Assembly: GCA_029781975.1 (NCBI GenBank)
Contig: JAKOVQ010000023.1
Span: 62,001-126,000, forward strand
From: Acidobacteriota bacterium
GTDB taxonomy: Bacteria > Acidobacteriota > Thermoanaerobaculia > UBA5066
DNA length: 64,000 nt
Direction of reading: 5' to 3'
Shown here one piece after another: positions 8,145 through 16,133 of this stretch. Within the stretch, counting starts at the first letter, position 1. Every line of letters begins with the position of its first letter. The notes beneath the pieces were generated by a model that did not search any database, had not been told where the DNA came from, and worked only from the letters and a program-made list of their open reading frames with translations. The position numbers and the translations under genes were made by a program.

Positions 8145-10465
8145 TGGCGAACGAGGCAGGAACACTGGATCCCGAGCCGTTCGACGACGCGCCGCGGGAG
8201 GTGCACCTCACCGAGTACTGGAACACCGTCGTCAAGCACTGGCGCATCGTCGGGCTCTGCGTGGTGGTCGGCGTGGTGGGTGCGGCGGTGATGAGCTTCC
8301 TGGCGACGCCGCTCTACCGCGCCACCGTGATGCTGAACGTGGAGAAGGACAAGGGGAGCCCACTCGACATTGGTGGGGGACAGGTCTACTACGACTGGTA
8401 CAACCCCGAGTTCATTCCCACCCAGACGCGCCTGATGAAGAGCCGAGAGGTGGCGGAGCGGGTGGTGACGCGCCTGAACCTGATCGAGAAGCCGGAACTG
8501 AACCCCAAGGTGTTGGGCCCGGCGAAGGAGCCCGATCGGACGAAGGGGAAGGGAGCGATGCCGCAGGGGGTGAACGACCCGGAGATTCGGTTGGCGCAGA
8601 AGGTGCAAGGCGGATTGGAAACCACTCCTATCCACGGGACCAACTTGGTCGAGCTTTCGTACGTCTCCACGTCGCCGAAGCTCGCGGCCGACGTGGCGAA
8701 CGCCGTCGCCGACGCCTACATCGACTGGACCCTCGAGGCGAAGTACAAGATCGTGGGGCAGGCGTCGCAGTTCCTCGGGACGCAGATCGAGCAGCTGCAA
8801 GGCGAGGTGGACGAGAAGGAGAAGCAGCTGCAGGCCTACGGCCGGCAGAAGGACATCGTCTCGGTCGACCCGGGCCAGAACATCACGCTGCAGAAGCTGG
8901 AGTCGCTGAACAAGGACTACGCGGCCGCGGTGGCCGACCGGGTCTCGAAGGAGGCGCGGTACTACGAGATCCAGACGGCGCGGCCCGACGCCATCGCCGA
9001 CACGCTGTCGAACGGCCTCGTCACGCAACTCCGAAACGAGCTGCTGAAGAGCGAGCGCGAGTACGCCGAGAAGCTGAGCATCTACAAGCCCGAGTGGCCA
9101 GCGATGCAGCAGCTGCGGGCGCAGATCTCCAAGGGGAAGGAGCATCTGGCCTCGGTGGTGGAGGAGACCGTCGCGAAGGCGCGCGAGACGGCCAAGGCCG
9201 ACTTCCAGACGGCCCAACGGCGGGAAGAGAGCCTGAAGGACGTCCTCCGCGGCCAGAAGGCCGAAGCGATGACCCTGAACAGCAACGCCATCGAGTACAA
9301 CAACCTGAAGGTGGAGGTCTCGACGAAGAGGGCGCTCCTGGACACGCTCCTGAAACGCCAGAGCGAGACCGAGGTGATGTCGCGTCTGCAGGGGTCGCGC
9401 GAGTCGAACATCCGTGTCGTGGACCGGGCGCTGCCGCCGAATTCGCGCTTCCGGCCGTCGTACCGCCGGAACGGGATGCTGGGCCTGTTCCTGGGGCTGG
9501 TTGGGGGCGTGGGGCTCGCCTTCTTCCTGGAGTACGTCGACCGGAGCATCCGGACGCCGGAGCAGGTGGAGGAGATCCTGCACCTGCCCGCCCTCGGCGT
9601 GATCCCGGCGGTGGGCGAGGCGGGGAAGCGGGGCTACGGATACGGACGCTACGGGGTGGGCTACGGTTACGGGTACGGCCTGGTCCGGAGGAACAAGAAG
9701 GCCGCGGCAGCCGAGGAGACGGGCCCGACGTCCATCGAGCTGCTGCCGCACCTGCAGATCCGTTCGGTGGTGGCGGAGGCGTACCGGGGGTTCCGGACGG
9801 CGCTCCTCCTGGCGCAGGCGGGCGGCTGGAAGACGCTGGTCGTCACCTCGTCAGTCCCGGGCGAGGGGAAGACCTCGACGGCGCTCAACCTGGCCATCGT
9901 CCTCGGGCAGCTGGGGCGGCGGGTCCTGGTGGTGGACAGCGACCTTCACAAGCCGCGCATCCACGAGGTGATGAAGCTCTCGAACCGGGTGGGGCTGACG
10001 TCGGTCCTAGCCGAGGGAACGGACCTTGCGAAGGCGATCCAGCGGACCGAGATGCCCGGGGTGGCCGTCCTCACGTCCGGCCCCATGTCGCCCAACCCGT
10101 CGGGCCTCCTGGCATCGGACGGGATGGAGAAGCTGCTGGTGGCGTTCAAGGGGACGTTCGACCATGTGATCCTCGACTCTCCCCCCGTCCAGCCCGTTGC
10201 GGACGCCCTCATCCTGGGGCACTACGCGGACGGCGTCGTCATCTGCGTGAAGGGGGGCTCCACGCCGCGCGAGCTGGTGGCGCGGACGCGCGACAAGCTG
10301 GTGCGCGCGAACGCCCGGGTCTTCGGCGTCCTCATCAACAGCCTGCCGGACACGGCTGGGCAGTACGGGTCCTACTACCCGTACAAGACCGGGTATGAGG
10401 CGCCCGAGGAGACGGGCGGAACTTCGGGCTCTCTCTCCACGTCTCAGCAGGCCCTGCGCGGTTGA
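8144..10465 (+). CDS. wzc: Wzc-like chain-length regulator with BY-kinase domain
   Basis: 773 residues in bacterial tyrosine-kinase co-polymerase order. TM1 is about residues 34-53, followed by a long periplasmic coiled-coil region. TM2 is about 443-465. The cytoplasmic kinase shows Walker A 'SSVPGEGKTSTALN' near residue 570, Walker A' 'VLVVDSDLHKPRIH' and Walker B 'HVILDSPPVQP'. The C-terminus has the Tyr cluster 'YGSYYPYKTGY' that is autophosphorylated in this family. Between TM2 and the kinase there is an odd Gly-Tyr-rich stretch (residues about 497-513, bases 9632-9682). It partners with the Wza-like exporter and the phosphatase encoded next, and controls polymer length by phosphorylation cycling. 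Confidence 0.92.
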   Translation: MANEAGTLDPEPFDDAPREVHLTEYWNTVVKHWRIVGLCVVVGVVGAAVMSFLATPLYRATVMLNVEKDKGSPLDIGGGQVYYDWYNPEFIPTQTRLMKSREVAERVVTRLNLIEKPELNPKVLGPAKEPDRTKGKGAMPQGVNDPEIRLAQKVQGGLETTPIHGTNLVELSYVSTSPKLAADVANAVADAYIDWTLEAKYKIVGQASQFLGTQIEQLQGEVDEKEKQLQAYGRQKDIVSVDPGQNITLQKLESLNKDYAAAVADRVSKEARYYEIQTARPDAIADTLSNGLVTQLRNELLKSEREYAEKLSIYKPEWPAMQQLRAQISKGKEHLASVVEETVAKARETAKADFQTAQRREESLKDVLRGQKAEAMTLNSNAIEYNNLKVEVSTKRALLDTLLKRQSETEVMSRLQGSRESNIRVVDRALPPNSRFRPSYRRNGMLGLFLGLVGGVGLAFFLEYVDRSIRTPEQVEEILHLPALGVIPAVGEAGKRGYGYGRYGVGYGYGYGLVRRNKKAAAAEETGPTSIELLPHLQIRSVVAEAYRGFRTALLLAQAGGWKTLVVTSSVPGEGKTSTALNLAIVLGQLGRRVLVVDSDLHKPRIHEVMKLSNRVGLTSVLAEGTDLAKAIQRTEMPGVAVLTSGPMSPNPSGLLASDGMEKLLVAFKGTFDHVILDSPPVQPVADALILGHYADGVVICVKGGSTPRELVARTRDKLVRANARVFGVLINSLPDTAGQYGSYYPYKTGYEAPEETGGTSGSLSTSQQALRG

Positions 10466-11193
10466 TCGACCTCCACTTCCACTGCTTTCCCGGGATCGAC
10501 GACGGCCCGGAAAGCTGGGAAGCCGCGGTGGCGCTGTGCCGCGCGGCAGCGGCCGAGGGGACGAAGACCATCGTCGCCACGCCGCACGTGCTGCGCGACC
10601 CGTGGCTGAACGAGGACCCCGCCGTCCGCGACCAGATGCTGCTGAAGCTGAACACGCTGCTGGGAGGGACGCCGGCCGTCCTGGCGGGGTGCGAGGTCTG
10701 GTTCACGGGCGACCTGGTGGAGCTGGCCGAGAAAGGTGAAGCGGGGCCGCTGACGCGGCTGAACAGGCAGGGGTACTTGCTCGTGGAATTCGCTCCGGGA
10801 CACGTGCCGCAGTCGGCCGAGGCGGCGTTCCACGAGCTCGTCCTGTTGGGGGTGACGCCCGTCGTCGCCCACCCGGAACGGAACCTCGTCCTGGCGCGGG
10901 ACGCGGAGCGGCTGGCGAGCCTGGTGGAGCGGGGCGCGGTGGCCCAGGTGACGGCGGCCAGCCTGCTGGGTGAGCTGGGGCGACCGGCGATGGTGGCCTG
11001 CGAGGAGTTCTTCCGCCGGGGGCTGGTCCACCTGGTTGCGTCCGACGCGCACTCGATGGAGAAGCGCCCTCCGCGCCTGAAGGCCGCGCGGGAGAGGGTG
11101 CGGAAGAGCTGGGGGGCCGAAGCGGAAGAGGCGCTCTTCGTCTCGAACCCGAAGGCGGTGGTGGAGGGGAAGCCGCTGGGGTGGCCAGTTTGA
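10462..11193 (+). CDS. CpsB/YwqE-type PHP-domain protein-tyrosine phosphatase
   Basis: 243 residues, matching the metal-dependent PHP phosphatases that dephosphorylate BY-kinases. Metal-binding motifs are visible in order: 'DLHFHCFPGIDDGP' at the N-terminus, 'IVATPHVL', 'FAPGHVP', 'VVAHPERN' and 'LVASDAHS'. The TTG start at 10462 overlaps the kinase stop (TTGA), giving translational coupling with its presumed substrate. It should reset the tyrosine-phosphorylated tail of the Wzc-like protein so that polymerisation can cycle. Confidence 0.9.
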   Translation: MIDLHFHCFPGIDDGPESWEAAVALCRAAAAEGTKTIVATPHVLRDPWLNEDPAVRDQMLLKLNTLLGGTPAVLAGCEVWFTGDLVELAEKGEAGPLTRLNRQGYLLVEFAPGHVPQSAEAAFHELVLLGVTPVVAHPERNLVLARDAERLASLVERGAVAQVTAASLLGELGRPAMVACEEFFRRGLVHLVASDAHSMEKRPPRLKAARERVRKSWGAEAEEALFVSNPKAVVEGKPLGWPV

Positions 11194-12947
11194 CCGGAGC
11201 TACCGGAGCGATCCGGCGGCTGGGGGTTCTCGGGTGCCTCGTCCTCTCGGTTGCGGCCCTTCTTCACTGGTTCGCCGATCAGCACCGACGGGGTGCGGTG
11301 GAGACCTACGCCAGGACGTACGGCTTCGACGTTCGCCGGCCGGCATGGCTCGCGCAGGCGGCGATGCAGCCCTCGTCCGACTTCGCGGCGACCACGCTGG
11401 CGGACGCCGCGGTGATGGACGAGATGGGGACCGTGCGGTTCGGCGACCTCGACGCGCGGGAGCGGCAGGCGTGGCTGGCCAGCGTGGCGCAACGCGACGC
11501 GGAGCTGGACGGGGCGCGGTCGCTGATGCTGGACGCGGTGGTCCTCAACCCCGGGCAGGCGATTCACCAGACGCTTGTGGGGGTGCTGACCTACCTGTCG
11601 GAGCGGCGCGCGGACGCGGGGGGTGCCGCGGCCCGGCCCGAGAAGTGGCTGGTGCCTCTGCGGCAGGCGATGTTGCTGGCTCCGGGCTACGACCCGGCCT
11701 GGACGTTCCTGGCGGGGGCGCTCCTCGAGACGTGGGAGGGGCTTCCGGAAGCCGAGCGGATGGGGGCGCCGCCCGTCCTTTCCCGCGCATTCCTCGACAC
11801 GGGGTTCGTGGGCCAGAACTTCCTGCGGGCGGCGTGGGTGCTGGGGTTGCCGAAGGCGGCATCGCTCCTCCCCTCCGTTCCTGCGGCCATCGCCAGCGCG
11901 CAACGCCAGCTGGCGGCGGCGGGAGGCGTGCAGGGGGCCGCGACGCTGCGGTCGATGTGGGAGAAGGCCGAGGCGACGGCCCGCAGCGACGACCTGGCCC
12001 GGCTGGAGGAGCGGGCGCGGCTGGGCGACCTGGATGGCCTCCTCTCCGGGTGCCGGGCGTGGATCTCGGCCCATAGCCCGTGGGAGTTCGACGACCCCGC
12101 AGCCCGCCGGCAGGCAGCGCGGGTGATGGAGCTGTGGCCGCCGGGGGCCGAGGGGACGTGGCGGGGGGACCGGCGACGCGAGCTGGTCCGCTACTTCCTC
12201 GACGACAGGAGCTCGAGCGCCGACCCTGGAGCCTTCTACCGGATGGTCGACGGGCTCCGCGGCGTCCCGGTCGTGGTGCAGGCGCGCGCCGCGCTGCGGG
12301 CCGGGGATACGTACGCGTGGGACAGCATCCTCCGGACCTCCGGGTCGGTGGGGTCGCTGGAGTGGACGCCGTTCTTCGTGGAGAAGGCGTGGGCCGACCT
12401 GAAGAGGGGAAGGGTCGACGACGCGGTAGAAGCGCTGAGGAACGTGGCGGCGGCGGCGCGAGACGAGTTCGACGTGCTCCTGCCGCGGCGGGAGCTGGCC
12501 AGGAGGCGGAACGACGAGAAGGAGCGGGAGCGGGTGGACGGGCTCATCGAGGACGCCCGGAGCGAGCCAGTGGGGCCCGAGGCGTGGTCCCCGACGGGGG
12601 CGCTCTCGCTCTGCGTCGACCCGGAGGCGGATGCGACGGGGGGGCTTCGCGTGAACCTGCATGCCGACAAGCCCGCGCTGGTGACCTGGGGCTGGAACGG
12701 GGCGCGGGACGGCACGGCCTTCGTGGACGGGGAGAGGACGCTGACCGCCCCGTTCGCGGGGCTTCAGGGGCGGGTGACGTTCGCGGTGCGGCTCCTGGCG
12801 GGAGCGCAGCCCACGGTGGAAGCTGCGGAGAGGACGACCGGCTCGTCGCTCTCGCGCCAGAGCGCGGCGGCGACGGAGGCCCCCAGGACGGCCGCGAGCG
12901 TGGCAGGCGTGGCGGGGAGCGAGAAGTTGAACTCGGCGAGGCCGTGA
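11181..12947 (+). CDS. Membrane-anchored TPR-like protein of the polysaccharide locus
   Basis: 588 residues. One N-terminal membrane helix (about residues 12-30, 'LGVLGCLVLSVAALLHWFA') is followed by a long helical region rich in A/L/R with TPR-like spacing, then a beta-type tail. No enzyme motif is recognised. The GTG start overlaps the phosphatase end by 13 bases. The last 184 bases overlap the 3' end of the opposite-strand Wzy-like gene, so one or both C-termini are poorly constrained; the Ser/Thr/Ala-rich tail after about residue 545 looks like antisense of that gene. It may organise Wzy or other assembly proteins, which is inference from neighbourhood. Confidence 0.7.
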   Translation: MASLTGATGAIRRLGVLGCLVLSVAALLHWFADQHRRGAVETYARTYGFDVRRPAWLAQAAMQPSSDFAATTLADAAVMDEMGTVRFGDLDARERQAWLASVAQRDAELDGARSLMLDAVVLNPGQAIHQTLVGVLTYLSERRADAGGAAARPEKWLVPLRQAMLLAPGYDPAWTFLAGALLETWEGLPEAERMGAPPVLSRAFLDTGFVGQNFLRAAWVLGLPKAASLLPSVPAAIASAQRQLAAAGGVQGAATLRSMWEKAEATARSDDLARLEERARLGDLDGLLSGCRAWISAHSPWEFDDPAARRQAARVMELWPPGAEGTWRGDRRRELVRYFLDDRSSSADPGAFYRMVDGLRGVPVVVQARAALRAGDTYAWDSILRTSGSVGSLEWTPFFVEKAWADLKRGRVDDAVEALRNVAAAARDEFDVLLPRRELARRRNDEKERERVDGLIEDARSEPVGPEAWSPTGALSLCVDPEADATGGLRVNLHADKPALVTWGWNGARDGTAFVDGERTLTAPFAGLQGRVTFAVRLLAGAQPTVEAAERTTGSSLSRQSAAATEAPRTAASVAGVAGSEKLNSARP

Positions 12948-14296
12948 AGGGCGAGCGAGACGAGCGCCCCGAGCCCGGCGAGGGCGAAGGCCCGCTCCTC
13001 GCGGTGCTGCTGTCCCTGCCAGCCGCGGCTGAGGAGGACGAAGAGCGAGACGACCGCCCCGGCGCCGAGGAGGAAGCCGGCGAGGCCGCCCGTGACCAGG
13101 AGCTGCATCGGGTCGCTGTGGGCCTGCTCCAGGAGGCCCCCCAGCTCCCGCGGCTGGACCATCCGGATGGCCTCGCGGAACGTGCCGAGGCCGGATCCGA
13201 ACACGGGGAACCGCTTCCAGACGTCGAGCGACAGGCCCCACACCTGGACGCGAGTGTCGGCCCCCAGGTCGCGCGGGTCGGTGGCGAGGAAGCGCAGGAG
13301 TGGCCGGCCGCCGAGAGCGGCCGCGGCGAAGAGGAAGCCGGCCACGGCGGCGGCGGCGCCGGCCGCCTTCTCGCGCATGCCGGTCTGGTGCCGCCGGGCC
13401 GGGAACGCGGCGGAGAGTCCGCCGACGAAGAGAGTGGCGGCGAAGGCGGCGAGGATCCCGCCGCGGGACTGCGTCAGCGCGATGCCGGAGGCCAGGACGG
13501 CCCAGAGGATGACGGCGAACGCGACGGCCGCCAGGCGCCTCTCCAGCCCTTCCACCGAGTGCGTCCTGCGGAACGCCCGAACGACGCGCGCCGCCACCTG
13601 CCACGCGAGGACGAAGGCGAAGGGGAGGCCGATCTCGAGGTAGCCGGCGAAGTGGTCGGGGTTGAAGTAGGGGCCCGAGATCCGAGCCTCCTGACGCTCG
13701 GCGCCGACGGCCGTCAGGACCTGGAGCGCCATGCTGCCGAGGAGCGTGGCGCCGAAGAGGCGGCGGCGGAGGCGCGTCCGCACCAGCTGGACCGCCGCCA
13801 AGAACATGGCCGCGTAGGCGAGGGCCAGGAGGACGACGCCCGACGTCTCGTAGGGGGCGATGGAGACGCGCGGAGCGGGGCTGGCGTGCCGGAAGAGGGA
13901 GAGGACGCCCTGCGCCCCGCTGTAGACTGCGGCGCTGGCGGGCGAGACGGCCTTCAGGACGCCCGCGGGAAGGGGAAGCAGCTGAACGGCACCGAGGACG
14001 GCAAGGGCGGCCACGAGGGCCGCGGCGAGCAGGGCGAGACGAGGAATGCGTTGGCGGCCCGGAGGTCTCTCCTCGAGCAGCGCCGCCGAGAGGGCGAGGA
14101 AGGCCAGGAGCTGGATGCGCAGCGTGCCGCCCGGCTGGACGCCCCCGAGCGGAAAGGGGGCCGTGGCGGCCGCGACGAGAAGAACGACGAGGCCGACGGC
14201 CCCGGCGGGGCTCGGTCCGAGGATGGAAACGACGCTCGCGGCGGATCTCGCGGCCACGGGGTCGACCCGTTCGCGCAGTCGATGAAGAAGCTCCAA
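12764..14296 (-). CDS. wzy: O-antigen ligase/polymerase (Wzy_C family)
   Basis: 510 residues on the minus strand with about 10-12 hydrophobic helices and one large periplasmic loop. The Wzy_C signature appears as 'SGPYFNPDHFAGYLEIGLPFAF', followed by 'GIALTQSRGGILAAF' and 'VFGSGLGTFREAIRMVQP'. It should join lipid-linked repeat units or ligate polymer. The start is TTG at 14296. The orientation is opposite to the rest of the locus. Its 5' end overlaps by 15 bases the divergent start of the next plus-strand gene, and its 3' end overlaps the TPR gene by 184 bases. It is therefore nested between plus-strand genes and its promoter must lie inside a neighbour. Confidence 0.85.
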   Translation of the reverse strand: MELLHRLRERVDPVAARSAASVVSILGPSPAGAVGLVVLLVAAATAPFPLGGVQPGGTLRIQLLAFLALSAALLEERPPGRQRIPRLALLAAALVAALAVLGAVQLLPLPAGVLKAVSPASAAVYSGAQGVLSLFRHASPAPRVSIAPYETSGVVLLALAYAAMFLAAVQLVRTRLRRRLFGATLLGSMALQVLTAVGAERQEARISGPYFNPDHFAGYLEIGLPFAFVLAWQVAARVVRAFRRTHSVEGLERRLAAVAFAVILWAVLASGIALTQSRGGILAAFAATLFVGGLSAAFPARRHQTGMREKAAGAAAAVAGFLFAAAALGGRPLLRFLATDPRDLGADTRVQVWGLSLDVWKRFPVFGSGLGTFREAIRMVQPRELGGLLEQAHSDPMQLLVTGGLAGFLLGAGAVVSLFVLLSRGWQGQQHREERAFALAGLGALVSLALHGLAEFNFSLPATPATLAAVLGASVAAALWRESDEPVVLSAASTVGCAPARSRTANVTRP

Positions 14297-15226
14297 GTCG
14301 TCTCGATCCTCTACGTCGTTTTCGCAGTCATCGTGATCGCGGGGCCGATTCTAGGTGCAACCCCGACCCAGGGGGACTTCTACGGCGCGCGTCTTCGGGC
14401 CGGCCGGGAGGAGGCGCGGCTGGGCCGGCACCTGGAGGCGGTGGACGACCTGCAGATCGCCTGCTTCGGCTTTCTCGACGAGCCCCCGCTCCTGGTGGAG
14501 GGGCTCGTTCGTTTGGCTCTCGAGCAGACGGCGGCGGGACGGAGCGAAGACGCGGCCGGGACCCTGGCCCGCTTCACCGACGTGGAGGGGCGGTTCGGGG
14601 TGTGGTGGAAGGCGAACCTCGAGCCCGAGACGCGGGCCGCGTTCCTGAGGCTGCTGACGGCGAAGATCGGGGCGGCCGGGGTGAAGGCGCTGCCGTCGCT
14701 GACCGCACCGCCGGAGCCGGTGGAGACACCGGCGGCGACGGCGCCCGTGGTTCCGGCCCTGACAGCTGCACCCGCTCCTGCCTCCACTCCTGCCTCCACC
14801 CCGCCACCCACTTCCACTCCGCCTCCTCCTCCTGCTCGGCCCGCCCAGCAAGCTCCCGCGTCCGCTGCCGCGATGCTGGCCGAGTCGAGAAGGCTGGTGC
14901 AGGAAGGGAAGTACGTCGAAAGCTACCGCGTCCTGACCTCGGCCGTGGCGGCCGACCCGAAGAGCCGCGACCTCCGGAAGGCCCTTCTGGAGGCCGCGGT
15001 GCTGACGAAGGACTGGAAGACCGCCGCCGCCCAGGTGGACAAGGTGAAGCCGTTCGGAGAGGGCGAGGAGAACCAGATGTTCTACGCCGCGGTGGCGCTC
15101 TATGAGACCGGTTCCGCGGCGGAGGCGAAGACTCTGGCGGAAAAGGCTTTACCGAAGGTTGCGGCCAACCCGTTCGTCGAATACTACGGAAAGCGGATCC
15201 TGGGGACGAAGCCGGCGGTTCGATGA
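14282..15226 (+). CDS. Secreted TPR-type protein with Pro-rich linker
   Basis: 314 residues from the ATG at 14282, which opens a clear signal peptide ('VVSILYVVFAVIVIAGPILGA'). An N-terminal helical domain (about 30-150) is joined by a Pro/Ala/Thr/Ser-rich linker (about 155-198, including 'STPPPTSTPPPPPARP') to a C-terminal TPR-like domain with 'LAESRRLVQEGKYVESYRVLTSAVAADPKSRDLR'. It starts inside the divergent Wzy-like gene, an overlap of 15 bases. The reading frame is open far upstream but that extension is antisense to wzy. It is probably a periplasmic scaffold; the function is unassigned. Confidence 0.72.
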   Translation: MKKLQVVSILYVVFAVIVIAGPILGATPTQGDFYGARLRAGREEARLGRHLEAVDDLQIACFGFLDEPPLLVEGLVRLALEQTAAGRSEDAAGTLARFTDVEGRFGVWWKANLEPETRAAFLRLLTAKIGAAGVKALPSLTAPPEPVETPAATAPVVPALTAAPAPASTPASTPPPTSTPPPPPARPAQQAPASAAAMLAESRRLVQEGKYVESYRVLTSAVAADPKSRDLRKALLEAAVLTKDWKTAAAQVDKVKPFGEGEENQMFYAAVALYETGSAAEAKTLAEKALPKVAANPFVEYYGKRILGTKPAVR

Positions 15227-15262
15227 ATTTAGGAGAAAAGGTCTCTCACCCCCGTCTGCGGG

Positions 15263-15290
15263 TTGCACATTCGCTGCCGGAAGCTGTAGA
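15263..15290 (+). promoter_or_regulatory. Candidate sigma-70-type promoter
   Basis: TTGCAC (15263-15268), 16-base spacer, TGTAGA (15285-15290), about 75 bases before the ATG at 15365, in the only gap of the locus with visible promoter-like hexamers. It would start a transcript for the small secreted protein gene and possibly the matrixin-like gene behind it. Confidence 0.4.
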
Positions 15291-15364
15291 TTGCGCGAAG
15301 GTTGTCCCGATCCGCCAGGCTGCGTCGCAGTTTGGTTTGTAGCTCACACGAGGAGACCGGTCCC

Positions 15365-16072
15365 ATGAAGAAGATCTCGAGAGTCGCCGCTGCCGCCCTC
15401 CTGCTGGGAGGGTTCACGACCGTCCGGGCGGAGGACCAGAAGATCCTTCACGACCCCCTGACCTGCCTGCCGGCGGGCTCGAACGCCCGGATCACGGCCG
15501 AGATCAAGGGGCCGGACCCGGTCACGTCGGCGCGGGTCTACTTCCGCCCCGTCGACGCCGCGAACGACTACTACCTCGAGATGAGGCGCGGCGAGAACGA
15601 GCAGCGGTACACGGCCGTTCTCCCCGTCCCGGCCTCGCCGGACACCGCCATCACCTACCGGCTGGTGGTGCAGAACGCCTCCGGGGCGAAGACGGTGACG
15701 GCTCCGGTAAAGGTGACGGTCGCGCCCTGGTGCTCGGTGGCGCTGAGCGACGACGACCTGAAGATCGCCCGGAACCTCGTGGTGGGCCTCACCGCGCGGG
15801 GCCAGGACGTCGTACCGGCCGGTTTCCGCCGGGCCGGAATCGTCGCGAGCATCTCCGCCGAGGGCGACCTGCAGATGCTCCCCTCGGGAGGCGAGAAGGC
15901 CCCCGCGCCGCCACCGGTCGTCTCCAGCCGGACGGGGCCGGCGCCGGCGTGCGAAGGCTGCGGCACGCTGACGATCGGCGGGATGACGGGAACCTCTGTC
16001 GACCCGCACGTGATCCCGGCGCCGAGGCCGACGCCTCCCATCTCCCCCATCCGCCCGACGGGCGGGAACTGA
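15365..16072 (+). CDS. Secreted protein of unknown function with Cys pair
   Basis: 235 residues from the ATG at 15365, preceded by AGGAGA. Signal peptide about residues 1-22 ('VAAAALLLGGFTTVRA'). A central beta-rich part 'ARITAEIKGPDPVTSARVYFRP...YTAVLPVP' looks like an Ig/fibronectin-type fold. The tail is Pro-rich with a CEGC motif ('PACEGCGTLTIGG'). I do not recognise a named family. It lies 62 bases before the matrixin-like gene in the same direction, so both may share a transcript. Confidence 0.7.
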   Translation: MKKISRVAAAALLLGGFTTVRAEDQKILHDPLTCLPAGSNARITAEIKGPDPVTSARVYFRPVDAANDYYLEMRRGENEQRYTAVLPVPASPDTAITYRLVVQNASGAKTVTAPVKVTVAPWCSVALSDDDLKIARNLVVGLTARGQDVVPAGFRRAGIVASISAEGDLQMLPSGGEKAPAPPPVVSSRTGPAPACEGCGTLTIGGMTGTSVDPHVIPAPRPTPPISPIRPTGGN

Positions 16073-16133
16073 CGGTTCGGTGGAGGCGCATCCCATGTTG
16101 CAGACCCTGCCGAGCCGATCCAGGAGGTCCACG

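Noticed and set aside
10335-13604. Very long minus-strand open frame opposite the kinase, phosphatase and TPR genes
   Set aside because: Arg/Pro/Gly-rich low-complexity translation with no domain; it is the GC3 mirror of the plus-strand genes.
12080-14281. Upstream in-frame extension of the secreted TPR gene at 14282
   Set aside because: It runs antisense to the Wzy-like gene, is Arg/Gly/Glu-rich without domains, and a signal peptide starts at 14282.
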